The translations under genes and the position numbers were made by a program. The notes under the pieces are model-generated. The model ran no database searches. It was not told the origin of the DNA and saw only the letters and a program-made list of their open reading frames with translations. A stretch of 64,000 bases of DNA. Origin: Paulinella micropora. Its lineage: Eukaryota; Cercozoa; Imbricatea; Euglyphida. Shown one piece after another: positions 31,880 to 41,666 of this stretch. The stretch spans positions 349,073-413,072 of the forward strand of contig BJOX01000012.1 in the NCBI GenBank assembly GCA_009731375.1, written 5' to 3'. Every line of letters begins with the position of its first letter. The first letter of the stretch is position 1.

Positions 31880-34800
31880 GTAATTCTTTCGCTAGTAGCG
31901 CTTTACATATATCGTTCCTAATATTTGGTTTTTGCTGTTTTCTTAGAGTCGTATTGATCCCTTCGCGCTTCTAGAAGGTTTAGTCTCAGACGCTGAAGCA
32001 GAGACTGAATGCGACGAGGTAGTCCCTTAATTTTATATCTCTCTGTGATAAAGTTATAATGCGTGCGTTATAATTAGCTTCTTTATTTTGTGTTCTCAGA
32101 ATGAAGCGCTCGTGGTTCAGACTGCGCCACCTACTGAAGTCGAGACTGCATGCGATGAGGTAGTACTACTAACTAGTATGCCCTTAATTTTATTCCTTTC
32201 CACGCGATTAACCTTAATATTATGTCTCAGGACGAAACGCTCGTGAGTCAGACGGCGCCACCCACTGAAGTTGATACTGAATGCATTGAGGTAGTATGCA
32301 CTGAACCTTTGCGTTATGATCAGCTTCTTTGTTTTGTGTTCTTAGGACGAAGAGTCCGTGACTGCGCCACCCGCAACCTCTGAGCACATGAAAAAACTAG
32401 CAGCACTAGTGGCTTCAGATGAATTTCTTCTTAATATTGACAAGGAGGAGGTTTTCTGCCTGCATGCCTGCCTGCATGCTTGCTTGCTTGCTTGCTCTTA
32501 GTAAGCTTGCTTGCTTGCTCTTAGTAAGCTTGCTTGCTTGCTTAATATTCACCTTCCTCACTATTACCAACACCCTTGTCAATGACATGACACACCGTCA
32601 CGCCCTTGTTTGTCTCAGGAAATAGAATATGATTTCGCTTGTCCCGTCCGGCGCTTGCAACCTGCACGACGTTCGTATGTTATCGAGGACGTCATGAGCT
32701 CATCCCAGCCTTTATACGTGAGTATGGGCCTGGTTCCGGAACCAGTGCTACGGCATCGCGTGGATCCCACACGTCCCTACCGCATGAAAGCACGGACGCC
32801 AGCAACTGCTCAGAAACTGGTGCGACCGGCTGCTTTCAGCAAATACTTAGGCATGACATATGATGAGCTGGATCATACTGTCAAGTCTGAGTGCTGCAAG
32901 CAGTGGAAGTGCTATAGCTTTATCAACACCCGTGACGTAATGGAAGCTCGCGCCAAGTCTTGCTCTATTTCCTTGCGAGAGCTATACAGCTGGGTCGCTA
33001 ATCAGCTGCAAGCTATGCAGAAACCTGGCTGCCACTTCCAGTACTATTACCAGACTGAGCCAATCTGTAAGGATGCATGGCAACGGATTCACGGCGTCGG
33101 AGATAGGGTACTAGCCAGGGCAAGGAAGCTTCTGGCTAACGAGACCAAAGTGTACCTCAAGGCTCCTTCTACACAAGCTGAAGTTACTGACCTCGTGTCA
33201 GTCTTACTTTGTGAGCGGTTTGCTATTGATCCCGAAATCACCTCTGATGGTATATGGAAGTTGCAAGAGATGGCTCGAGACGCTGGCATTCAGGAACACG
33301 TTCGCAAACATTGGCGTGAGGCGTGCAAGCGGTTGACTTCCGGTTCTGTTTTGCGTGTTGATCCGGATCGTCCTCCAAACGATAAGACAATCAACAAGAT
33401 ATGGAGGACTGAATACAAGAACGTGTCGTTGGTTCGAGGTACTAAGATTGCAATCGTTTCGATCTGCGCAGAGAAATGATTGTATGTACTGTTCTGTTTA
33501 GATGGTGACTTCTCAAAGGATGACATATGCACGGACCTCGTCGCCGAGCATTCCAGGGGCTTCCGCACTGAGGAGGAGGTAAAGGACTGGAAACGCCGCA
33601 ATCAGTTTCACCACCGGGTCTATTGACCACTGTCTTGGCCGTCAACAACTCATCTGGATTATGTTTGTAGACTTAGAAGCTGCAGAGTCGCTTCCATGAA
33701 GCGGAAGAAAGGCGCACCTAGCGATATGTTTTCCATCGTGATTTCTTCCGATATGAAACCGCCTGTCAGAATCCCGTCTTGTCGCCGGGCCGCGAAGGAT
33801 TTTAAAGGGAAAATGGTCTTCCGCCTGTGTGTGGGAATGACGACCGTCTACACCAATGATACGCATTTTATTTTTGCGTACTTGGAGGGTACCATCGACA
33901 AGGGCGTTAACAGCAACATCACTATGCTTGCTGCGATCATCCATTGGTCACTGTGGAGGCAGGAGACTATGTCTGCGTGGAAGTTGTTTCTGGAGTACGA
34001 CGGTGCTGGAGACAATACGGCGTGGGAAATGCTTTGTTTTGGGTCGCACCTCGTTGACAGGGATGTGTACGGAGAGGCCGAGCACAATCGGATGGTGAAG
34101 GGCCACGGTCATAATGGAGACGACCAAGATTTTCGTGTGATGCAACTGGGTTGGAACTCTTCTTTCATGACTACCAATCTTGCTCAGGCCCTTTGCAAGC
34201 TCCTTTTGGCATTTAAAACCAAGAGGGAACGGTACACTATCCTTTTGCTTACCTGCAACTACGATTGGACCACGTACTTCAGCCCATGTGTCAACAAAAA
34301 ACTCAAGAACTACAACAGGCCTTTGGCATGGCGAACGCGGAAGCGAGAGGAAGGCGCGCTTCCAACTTCGGAGGTCAAGACCTGGGGCGCGGCGCAGGGG
34401 GAGTGGCATGGCGTAAATGATGATCCAAATGGTGAGCCCATCAAGATCTTCTTGAAGCGTCCTGGTAAGACCGTTGCTCCCGTTGATCGGTAAGCATTGT
34501 GTGTATGTACAGAGGGGGATTTGCCCCCGAAGCTCCCTGTTGGGGCTTTTGTCACCCCGAGGCTCAAGAAGGACATCCGCGCTCTCGCCAGAAAGTACTG
34601 TTGGCCCGAGGAGCGTGCATGGATCGAAGAGATGCTGGAAGCACGCAACTTGACACAATTGCACTTCGATGGAGCATACGGCGAAGGTGACCTCCCTGGC
34701 CGACCAGCCCATATGGAGTGCGTAGACGCCAGTGGCAAGATTTGGCGCATTGATCTTCGCGTCCTCGGCGAACTGCCAACGAATCGGTTGGAGCTACCGC

Positions 34801-36186
34801 CTCAGCGAAAAGAGAAGATACAGGCTCTGCATAGTCTCACTAAGGAAGAGCTCAAGAACCTGCCACGGACCTACTTCGTCAACGATGGGAACCCGCCCGC
34901 CCATCCTCCATGGCGGGGTGCTCAAGAGCTGACGCCTGAGGAGAAGCAAGCGCAAGACATCGCATTCGCGAGCGCAAGCGCACCGTGGCGCAAGGTTACT
35001 CATCTTCTTCGTATCTCTCAGAACAAGGAGACCTTCGCAGCAAGCCACATGGTCATGAAGGAGCTCAAGTTGTGGCTACGCGAGCACGGTGTCGCCACCC
35101 AGGACAAAGACCGCAAGCAATTTGTCAAGAAAAAGCTCATTGATCTGGTGTGGGAGCATTCTCAAATATGCTCTTGCGGCCTGGAAGAAGACGACAACAA
35201 GGAGATGAAAGATGAAGTCGACGCGCCTTCAGCTGACGAGCCAGAGCCAGAGTCAGAGCAGGAGCCAGAGTCTGGTATATTATCTTGTCTTGAGTGCGTT
35301 TGTTGATAGCTGTCCTGACTTCACATTGTAGCAGCAGCTCCCGCGAGAGGCCGTGGAGGACGTCGAGGTCGTCAGGCTGGTATATTATCCTGTCGTGAGT
35401 GCTTTTGTTCATAGCTGCCCTGACTGTAGCAGCAGCTCCCGCGAGGGGCCGTGGAAGACGTGGAGGTCGACGTCGAGGGCGCCGCGTTGCAGGCAGTGCT
35501 CGGGGCAGAGGCGGAGCTCGAGCTCGCAAGCGCGCCCGGAGTGAAGGTGATGGCAGAAGCCTGCCATCACGCAGACGACGCGAGCCTGCAGCTAAGGAAC
35601 TACCAAAAGTTCCTAACCCTGACGGTCCGTGGGAATGTCCCACGTGTCACTTTTTCAACGAACAAGGAGGGGAACGATGCGAGCTTTGTGAGTGGCCCTC
35701 GCTCAGCGACGACAGTGAAACCAGCACAGAGTACGACGAGGAGATGGAAGTCGACGCAGAGGAGTCAGAGCCAGAGCCAAAGTCAGACCCAGAGCAGGAG
35801 CCAGAGCCAGGTATATTAGCCTGTCTTTACTTGAATACGTTTGTTCATAGCTGTTATGACTTCACATTGTAGCAGCAGCTCCCGCGAGAGGCCGTGGAGG
35901 GCGTGGAGGTCGACGTCGAGGGCGCCGCGTTGCAGGCAGTGCACGGGGGGGCGGCGGTGCTCGCAAGCGCGCCCGGAGTGAAGAGGATGGCAAAAGCCTG
36001 CCACCACGCAGACGACACCAGCTTGTGATTGAGGAACTACCAGGAGCTCTAAGTGAAGGCGAGTGGGAATGTCCACGTCCCACGTGCCGCTTCATCAACA
36101 AGACAGGAGGGGGCGTGTGTGAGATGTGTGAATGCCCCCCAGTCAGCGACAGTGACGCAAGTTCAGAGGAGAACGAGGATATGTAG
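30982..36186 (+). CDS. Multi-exon SET-like / transposase / RanBP2-finger protein of the TIR element
   Basis: Exons joined by canonical sites with matching phases: 30982-31879, 31947-32018, 32100-32159, 32231-32290, 32346-32450, 32619-33438, 33502-33617, about 33677-34464, 34513-35274, 35332-35379, 35430-35810 and 35873-36186 (stop TAG). Some introns are only 48-50 nt. The order is SET-like domain, acidic mini-exon repeats, an N-terminal domain with CC...C and 'CKDAWQRIHGVGDRVL', a DDE-type catalytic region, a basic region, then RG-rich plus zinc-finger modules. The layout of the middle part matches DUF7869-type transposase-like proteins. At about 33700-33740 one base of frame shift is needed to enter the catalytic region, so either the copy is damaged or a splice choice is missed. 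The 5' end is incomplete: the first exon starts in mid-codon. It ends about 200 bp inside the right terminal repeat. It could instead be more than one gene. Confidence 0.65.
31947..32450 (+). repeat. Tandem mini-exons, all phase 0
   Basis: Four short exons of 72, 60, 60 and 105 nt. Two are near-identical and encode (N/D)E(A/T)LV.QTAPPTEV; the fourth begins DEESVTAPPATSE, and the first ends in a related AEAETECDE. Donors are GAG|GTAGT in the first three. They arose by exon duplication, and any number could be skipped without losing frame. Confidence 0.75.
32455..32550 (+). repeat. GCTTGCTT microsatellite in an intron
   Basis: (GCTT/CTGC)n with two copies of CTCTTAGTAAGCTTGCTTGC, between the 105-nt exon and the exon at 32619. 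Confidence 0.8.
33677..34464 (+). other. DDE-type transposase-like catalytic region (DUF7869-like)
   Basis: Ahead of the domain, KLQSRFHEAEERR matches the 'H...A...R' helix that precedes the catalytic strand in DUF7869 proteins; the frame then shifts by one. Candidate acidic residues follow: IVISSDM (first Asp), WKLFLEYDGAGDNTAW (second Asp, in the position of the 'D...QNKN' motif) and MVKGHGHNGDDQDF (third Asp, in the position of 'GHTH.D.D..F'). The family is thought to be an RNase H-fold, transposon-derived domain; assignment here is by motif pattern. The exon ends CCTG|GTAAGA, giving a 48-nt intron to 34513. Confidence 0.6.
35332..36186 (+). other. Duplicated RG-rich and RanBP2-type zinc-finger exons
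   Basis: Three acceptors (35331, 35429, 35872) each begin CAGCAGCTCCCGCGAG and encode AAPARGRG(R/G)RG. The second and third exons continue through a basic, AT-hook-like stretch to a RanBP2-type finger: W-E-C-P-T-C...N...C-E-L-C near 35630-35690, and W-E-C...C...N...C-E-M-C near 36065-36140 (two extra residues in the first Cys spacing). Such fingers bind RNA, DNA or ubiquitin. All joins are phase 1, so module number can vary without frameshift. Acidic Glu/Ser-rich tails follow each finger. Confidence 0.7.
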
Positions 36187-36308
36187 GTAAGTGTGCATTT
36201 TCCTTGCAATGTTTGTAAGCAGGTAATTGCTTCTCCTGATAATAACTCGTACTAGTTTGTAATTTATTTTTGCAGGTGCCGGTGAAGATCGCCGTCGCGC
36301 ATGTCACC

Positions 36309-36340
36309 AAAGATTTAGACTTGATCTGACTAAGTTAAAG
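36309..36340 (+). repeat. Subterminal direct motif, right copy
   Basis: AAGATTTAGACTTGATCTGA and the following bases match 24118-24150 in the same orientation. Confidence 0.5.
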
Positions 36341-36395
36341 TAGGATTTCATTACCACGCTTCATGTGAACGAAATATGTATTTAAGTAGCTTCAG

Positions 36396-36563
36396 TAAGT
36401 ATTAGCAGATAGATGTAAACTGAACGTGCGCTTGCGCCGCAATTTGCGTGGCTGTTTGATGCTGTTTCGGACTTGGGTCAGAGGCGCCGTGTCTTAGTGT
36501 CATTCCAAGCCGTGTTTTGTGAGTTTTTGTCTATGTCAGAACTCATCTTAGGAAGTCCTCAAA
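36396..36563 (-). repeat. Right terminal inverted repeat of the 12.6-kb element
   Basis: Reverse complement of 23929-24092, ending GGAAGTCCTCAAA. The flank outside (TATTAGTAATT) does not obviously match the left flank, so the target-site duplication is lost, very short, or my boundary is off by a few bases. Confidence 0.85.
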
Positions 36564-37017
36564 TATTAGTAATTATTGTGTAAAACAGTGAGAGTAATAA
36601 ATACTGCACTGTTTGCGTGTGTTTCAGTTGAAATTCAGCACATTTGACACCAAATGACTTGAAAAAAGCAGCTTTTTTATACTGTTCCGGACCCTTACCG
36701 ACCCATGAAAAAGATTGAAGTCAAAGTGAAGTAAAATAAATATAAATATGTTTTAATATCATTTTTAAATAATTTTCCAGCTTCCCCGTGATTTCTGAGC
36801 ATGTTTCACAAGTCTTAGAAAAACCGGTCCAAACCTTGAAAAATTTGGGAAAAATGTACATACTACAGTTGGGCGAATCCCAAGTTGTACGATAGATACG
36901 ACGAATTCTTTCACCCTGTGCTCTGTTCATTTTTACGACATAGTTCTGTTGACCAGTTTGAAGGTTGTGCTTCCACGAAATAGGATATTCAATAGTAAAT
37001 CTAAAGAGAACAAAGCA
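36564..37017. other. No gene recognised
   Basis: AT-rich spacer between the TIR element and the second virus-like block; no domain or repeat was identified. Confidence 0.4.
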
Positions 37018-37150
37018 CTGTCACCACCAAAATTTTTTCCAGGCGCAAAAACCGACTATATAGATAAAGTCAACTCCGGGAAAAGAAAATGGTGGTACCG
37101 GCGCCGTCACGCAAAAGTCCGGCGTGACCGAAAAAACCGACGTGGCGGCG
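37018..37150 (+). repeat. 145-bp repeat family, distal diverged copy
   Basis: CACCACCAAAATTTTTT...ACTATATAGATAAAGT...GGTGGTACC...CGGCGCCGTCACGCAAAAGTCCGGCGTGACCGAAAA has the same order of blocks as the tandem copies at 41667-42040, on the other side of the fibre gene and next to another gap. Confidence 0.65.
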
Positions 37151-37187
37151 AAAGAGAGAGAGAGAGGGAGAGGGAGGGGGGGGGGGG

Positions 37188-37430
37188 NNNNNNNNNNNNN
37201 NNNNNNNNNNNNNNNNNNNNNNNNNNNNNNNNNNNNNNNNNNNNNNNNNNNNNNNNNNNNNNNNNNNNNNNNNNNNNNNNNNNNNNNNNNNNNNNNNNNN
37301 NNNNNNNNNNNNNNNNNNNNNNNNNNNNNNNNNNNNNNNNNNNNNNNNNNNNNNNNNNNNNNNNNNNNNNNNNNNNNNNNNNNNNNNNNNNNNNNNNNNN
37401 NNNNNNNNNNNNNNNNNNNNNNNNNNNNNN
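37188..37430. other. Assembly gap (243 N) flanked by poly-G
   Basis: Homopolymer G on both sides. It removes the 3' end of the fibre-like gene. Confidence 0.95.
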
Positions 37431-37451
37431 AAGAAAAGGGGGGGGGGGGGG

Positions 37452-37490
<39 letters not shown>

Positions 37491-37494
<4 letters not shown>

Positions 37495-40354
37495 ACGACT
37501 GACGAGCGGCGCCGCTAAGTTCTTGATCGCGGGGCACGATGTGTAGTCAAAGCCAAAGTGGTTGATTCCGCACCAGCTAGAACTTCCTCCTGCCTTGATA
37601 GAAAAAACCACGATGGCCACGTACGGGACGGCCCTGGCGTTGTTGGTCGGCACGAGAGTGATGAAACTGCCATCGACAAAGGTATAGGAGCCAGTGTGCC
37701 ACAGCGTCCAGGTAGTGCCATCTAACGACGTGCCCACCTGCCATGTCTTTGGTGATTTATCTAGACCGCTGGACTGGGTTTGCAGGTAGTACTGTTGCAG
37801 GACGACCCCAGTGCCAAAATCTAGCTGGAGTCACTCTCCGGGGTACACTACAACCGAAAACGTCTTACTGGAACCGGAGCTGTAGGCGCCGCTCGTGGCA
37901 TTGTAGGTACTGGTGTTGCTCTGCCAAGAAAAGTTCGAGCCCGTATTGAAGCCGTCGTACGCATTGCCGTTCCCGGAAGTGGACGCACTCGCTACCAGGC
38001 CGTTCCAGTTGTTGCTCGTCATGCTGTCTGGCTTCTTCACGTACGAAGTGGCTACAAGGCTCAGACCGTGGGAGATGGCCTGGTCCCCGTGCAGCAGCGC
38101 GCCGTCGGAGCCCAGCGACACCAAGCTGGTGCTGCTTGGCAGTGCGGTCGGCAGCTTGAGTGCAGAAGTGCCAGACGCTGGAGCGGAAAGGGTGCTGGTG
38201 CCTCCGGCCCCGCTGAGTGACAGTGAGCTGGCAGCCCCTGTCGCGAGCTGGCCACCGGAGTCGAGTGTCACTAGCGAAGCACTACCAGGCAGGGCGGTAG
38301 GCAGCTTGAGTGCAGAAGAGCCAGAGGCTGGAGCTGCAAGTGTGCTGGTACCACCTGCCCCACTAAGTGACAGCGAGCTAGCAGCCCCTGTCGCTGGCTG
38401 GCCGCTGGAATCAAGTGTCAATAGCAAAGTGCTACCAGGCAAAGAGACTGGCACCTTGAGCACAGATGCACTTAGCGAGGTCAGTGACGTCAGCGAGGTG
38501 CTGGCAGGCAGCGAAAGCGGGAGTGTAAATTTAGAGGCAGTGAGCTCGCCGGTCGTGCTGTTCCATTGTGCTGCCTTCTCGGCGGTGGTAGAATCGGCGC
38601 CCGACCTCAGCGGCTTGATGTAGCTTAAAGTAGCATCAGTGTTAGCGGATGATAATAAATCACCAGTGGCGTTCAGCGCGATCGAGTGGGATGTCGCTGC
38701 CTTTGCTCTGCTTCCTATTGTGATCGATTCCTGAGCGGCAGCATCCGTGATAGCAGTACTGCCGATCCCAACCGACCGTACGCCGAGCGTACTAGCATAG
38801 GGACCGACCGAGACCGACGAAACGCCTTGTGTGCTCTCTGATGAGTAGGCACCGATCGCGACGGCGAGATCTGCCTGGCCAGAGTATCCCGCCCTGTAGC
38901 CAACGGCAGTTCCAAACTGGCCCTGTCCACTCGCGCCTGCTTCACGACCTACTGCGACTGTGAGTATCTGCTGCCCCTCGCCCGCTAAAGTCCCGATTGC
39001 TACACTGTCTCCGCCCTTGAAGCCGGTGGCGTCTACAGCGAACTGACCCGCGCTGTCGAGCGTGACGAACTGCTTGGTGCCTGCGCTGGGCAGGGCCACA
39101 GGCAGCTTAAGCGCGACGGAGCCGGTGCCAGGCGCGGAAAGCGTGCTGTTGCCGCCAGCCCCTGTTAGCGTGAGCGTTGACGAGTTGACCAAATTCGCGA
39201 GCGACACTTGGTGCGGGTTATTGTAGTTCGTCGTGTGTGAGTTGAAGGCAGTAGTAGTAGGTGCTCCGACTTGGGTGGCCGTGACTTGGTGAGGGTTGGT
39301 GTAGGTTGTCAAATGGCTGCTTAGGCCTGTCACGCCGTCTGGATCGACCGTCACCAGCTGCGTGGTCGAGGCGGGCAGAGGGTCCGGCAGCCTCGCGAGA
39401 GTGTCTGGGATCGTCGTGACTGTAAAGTCGGTGTCCATGAGCACGATTGCACCATTGCCGGTAGGAGCCAAAGATGGCTGCTTGAGCGTCCTGGCCTTGA
39501 CCGCAAAGATCGAGCCGTCTGGGTCCATGGTCACGACACAGTTGTTTTGGGTAGGCATCACCGACGGGAACTTCACTGCTCCTGCCACCTGGTGGTCGAC
39601 GTATGCCTTGGGCGCCAGCTGGGAGTCTAAGGCCAGGCTCCGCATGTACCAAACTCCCGCCCCGTTGTTTTTTGGTGTAAATTACGCGTAAGTATCTGGC
39701 GTACTCGGCCGCTGTCGCTGGCGTGAACGTGCGCAGGCTGTCGCCTACAAAGGTCTGGGCAGTCTGGCTGTCCCAAGTGAACCACCGGCTGCCGTCCGCG
39801 CTATAAACGACTACCCAGTCTCTGGGCGCAGTGATGGCGCCAGCGGACGTGACGTGGTAAGCAGTCAGTCTAGCGTGCTGGCCCAGATCGAGCTGGAGCC
39901 ACGCGCCTACCACGGTGAGATTATCGACCACCGTCTTGATCATGCCCGTGTAGTTGTTGCCGCTGTAGCTGTCGGGAGCGGTTGTGCCCCACAAGGTCGA
40001 GAAGTCGCTGTCAAAGGCTAGGAAGGCTTGGGTGGAATTGCTAGAGGCCGAGGCCACAAAGCCCGTGGAGTTGCTAGAAGTCATTCCGGCCGGCTGGTTA
40101 ACTTTGGCTTCGGTATCCAACGTCAGGGTAATCAGGTCGGCTAAATCGACCAAGTGAGGGTTCCCAGACGTAGTCAGTCTGTGAGCGGTGTTGAGGGCTA
40201 CCGCCTCGTTCGCGGCCACGCCGCCTGTTGCCCATCTCACGCCCCCGTCACCGTCCGAGACAAGGACGTCGCCGTTCTGTACGTCAACCGGCAGCACAAA
40301 GTCGTCGGTCGCACCGTCGAGCCGGCGGCGCTTGTACGACCTAGCCACTTCCAT
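37491..40354 (-). pseudogene. Fibre-like protein: discoidin, YadA-head-like repeats, discoidin
   Basis: Coding starts at ATG 40354. The N-terminal 80 residues include RSYKRRRLDGATDDF and then DVLVSDGDGGVRW. A discoidin/F5/8-type domain follows (SSNSTGFVASASS ... GAWLQLDLGQHARLTAYHV ... RYLRVIYTK, about 40090-39685). The frame changes by one base in an A6 run near 39678 and continues with repeated 'NPHQV' units, then a left-handed-helix head pattern with SVAIGTLAG, AVGYRAGYSG, AVAIGAYSS and SVGIGSTAI (about 39010-38650), as in trimeric adhesin heads, then three 48-49-residue repeats (LKLPTALP...SLSLSGAGG, 38480-38120) and a second discoidin domain. In that domain a TGA (near 37830) stands where a Trp is expected before LQLDFG. 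Similar architectures occur in giant-virus and phage fibre proteins; receptor binding is inferred. The 3' end is lost in a gap. Confidence 0.7.
38110..38480 (-). repeat. Coding tandem repeat of about 147 bp
   Basis: Three copies encode LKLP(T/V)(A/S)LP...LV(T)LDS.GQ.ATGAASSLSLSGAGGTSTL-type units, with the first two nearly identical. Confidence 0.75.
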
Positions 40355-40398
40355 TTTGCCCCCTTTGCTGCTTTAAGAGAACAAGAGAATACGTTTTT

Positions 40399-40614
40399 TT
40401 AATTTGTTTTACAAAATCTCGCCCAGGTGTCTCCGCCGGGGACGTCTCGCGCGGGCTTGATGCAGGCGCCGTCACCATAGGGTCTGCAGACGAGCGAGGC
40501 AAGATCCTTGGGATCGCCTCTTTTCCCTGTCCCTGACCAATATAGCTGGCCTTCGAAAAAGCAGGCGCCACAGGTAGGACAAACAGCTAGCATTGTCGAC
40601 CACACTTGCACCAC
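40399..40614 (-). CDS. Small Cys-rich (zinc-ribbon-like) protein
   Basis: A 71-codon frame; a second ATG at 40593 gives 64 residues beginning MLAVCPTCGACFF. Cys residues at CPTCGAC, LVC and GAC (near positions 12-18, 43 and 50 of the long form) suggest a zinc-binding fold, with conserved-looking GKRGDPKDLASLVC between them. It lies 45 bp upstream of the fibre gene on the same strand, so co-transcription or shared origin with it is likely. The function is unknown; a small virion or regulatory protein is a guess. This frame has ordinary composition, unlike the overlapping one. Confidence 0.5.
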   Translation of the reverse strand: MVQVWSTMLAVCPTCGACFFEGQLYWSGTGKRGDPKDLASLVCRPYGDGACIKPARDVPGGDTWARFCKTN

Positions 40615-40668
40615 GCTTTAATAATAAAGCCAAGAAGAAAAAAATAGGCAGCATGGGAGACATCCCCC

Positions 40669-41603
40669 NNNNNNNNNNNNNNNNNNNNNNNNNNNNNNNN
40701 NNNNNNNNNNNNNNNNNNNNNNNNNNNNNNNNNNNNNNNNNNNNNNNNNNNNNNNNNNNNNNNNNNNNNNNNNNNNNNNNNNNNNNNNNNNNNNNNNNNN
40801 NNNNNNNNNNNNNNNNNNNNNNNNNNNNNNNNNNNNNNNNNNNNNNNNNNNNNNNNNNNNNNNNNNNNNNNNNNNNNNNNNNNNNNNNNNNNNNNNNNNN
40901 NNNNNNNNNNNNNNNNNNNNNNNNNNNNNNNNNNNNNNNNNNNNNNNNNNNNNNNNNNNNNNNNNNNNNNNNNNNNNNNNNNNNNNNNNNNNNNNNNNNN
41001 NNNNNNNNNNNNNNNNNNNNNNNNNNNNNNNNNNNNNNNNNNNNNNNNNNNNNNNNNNNNNNNNNNNNNNNNNNNNNNNNNNNNNNNNNNNNNNNNNNNN
41101 NNNNNNNNNNNNNNNNNNNNNNNNNNNNNNNNNNNNNNNNNNNNNNNNNNNNNNNNNNNNNNNNNNNNNNNNNNNNNNNNNNNNNNNNNNNNNNNNNNNN
41201 NNNNNNNNNNNNNNNNNNNNNNNNNNNNNNNNNNNNNNNNNNNNNNNNNNNNNNNNNNNNNNNNNNNNNNNNNNNNNNNNNNNNNNNNNNNNNNNNNNNN
41301 NNNNNNNNNNNNNNNNNNNNNNNNNNNNNNNNNNNNNNNNNNNNNNNNNNNNNNNNNNNNNNNNNNNNNNNNNNNNNNNNNNNNNNNNNNNNNNNNNNNN
41401 NNNNNNNNNNNNNNNNNNNNNNNNNNNNNNNNNNNNNNNNNNNNNNNNNNNNNNNNNNNNNNNNNNNNNNNNNNNNNNNNNNNNNNNNNNNNNNNNNNNN
41501 NNNNNNNNNNNNNNNNNNNNNNNNNNNNNNNNNNNNNNNNNNNNNNNNNNNNNNNNNNNNNNNNNNNNNNNNNNNNNNNNNNNNNNNNNNNNNNNNNNNN
41601 NNN
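40669..41603. other. Assembly gap (935 N)
   Basis: Bounded by CCCCC on the left and a poly-G run on the right. Confidence 0.95.
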
Positions 41604-41666
41604 GGGGGGGGGGGGGGGGGGGGCCGCCCGGCGACTCTCAATGCGACCAGCAGAGAACGTGCATAG

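Noticed and set aside
11400-37840. Alternative genetic code, suggested by in-frame TAA (11420, 17642, 24654), TAG (17090) and TGA (26583, 37830)
   Set aside because: All three stop types occur inside genes that are otherwise broken, and TAA, TAG and TGA also end plausible genes here, so decay or sequence error is simpler.
40341-40571. 76-residue minus-strand frame upstream of the fibre gene
   Set aside because: It overlaps the Cys-rich frame at 40399-40614, which has the more credible pattern of conserved-type Cys and Gly residues.
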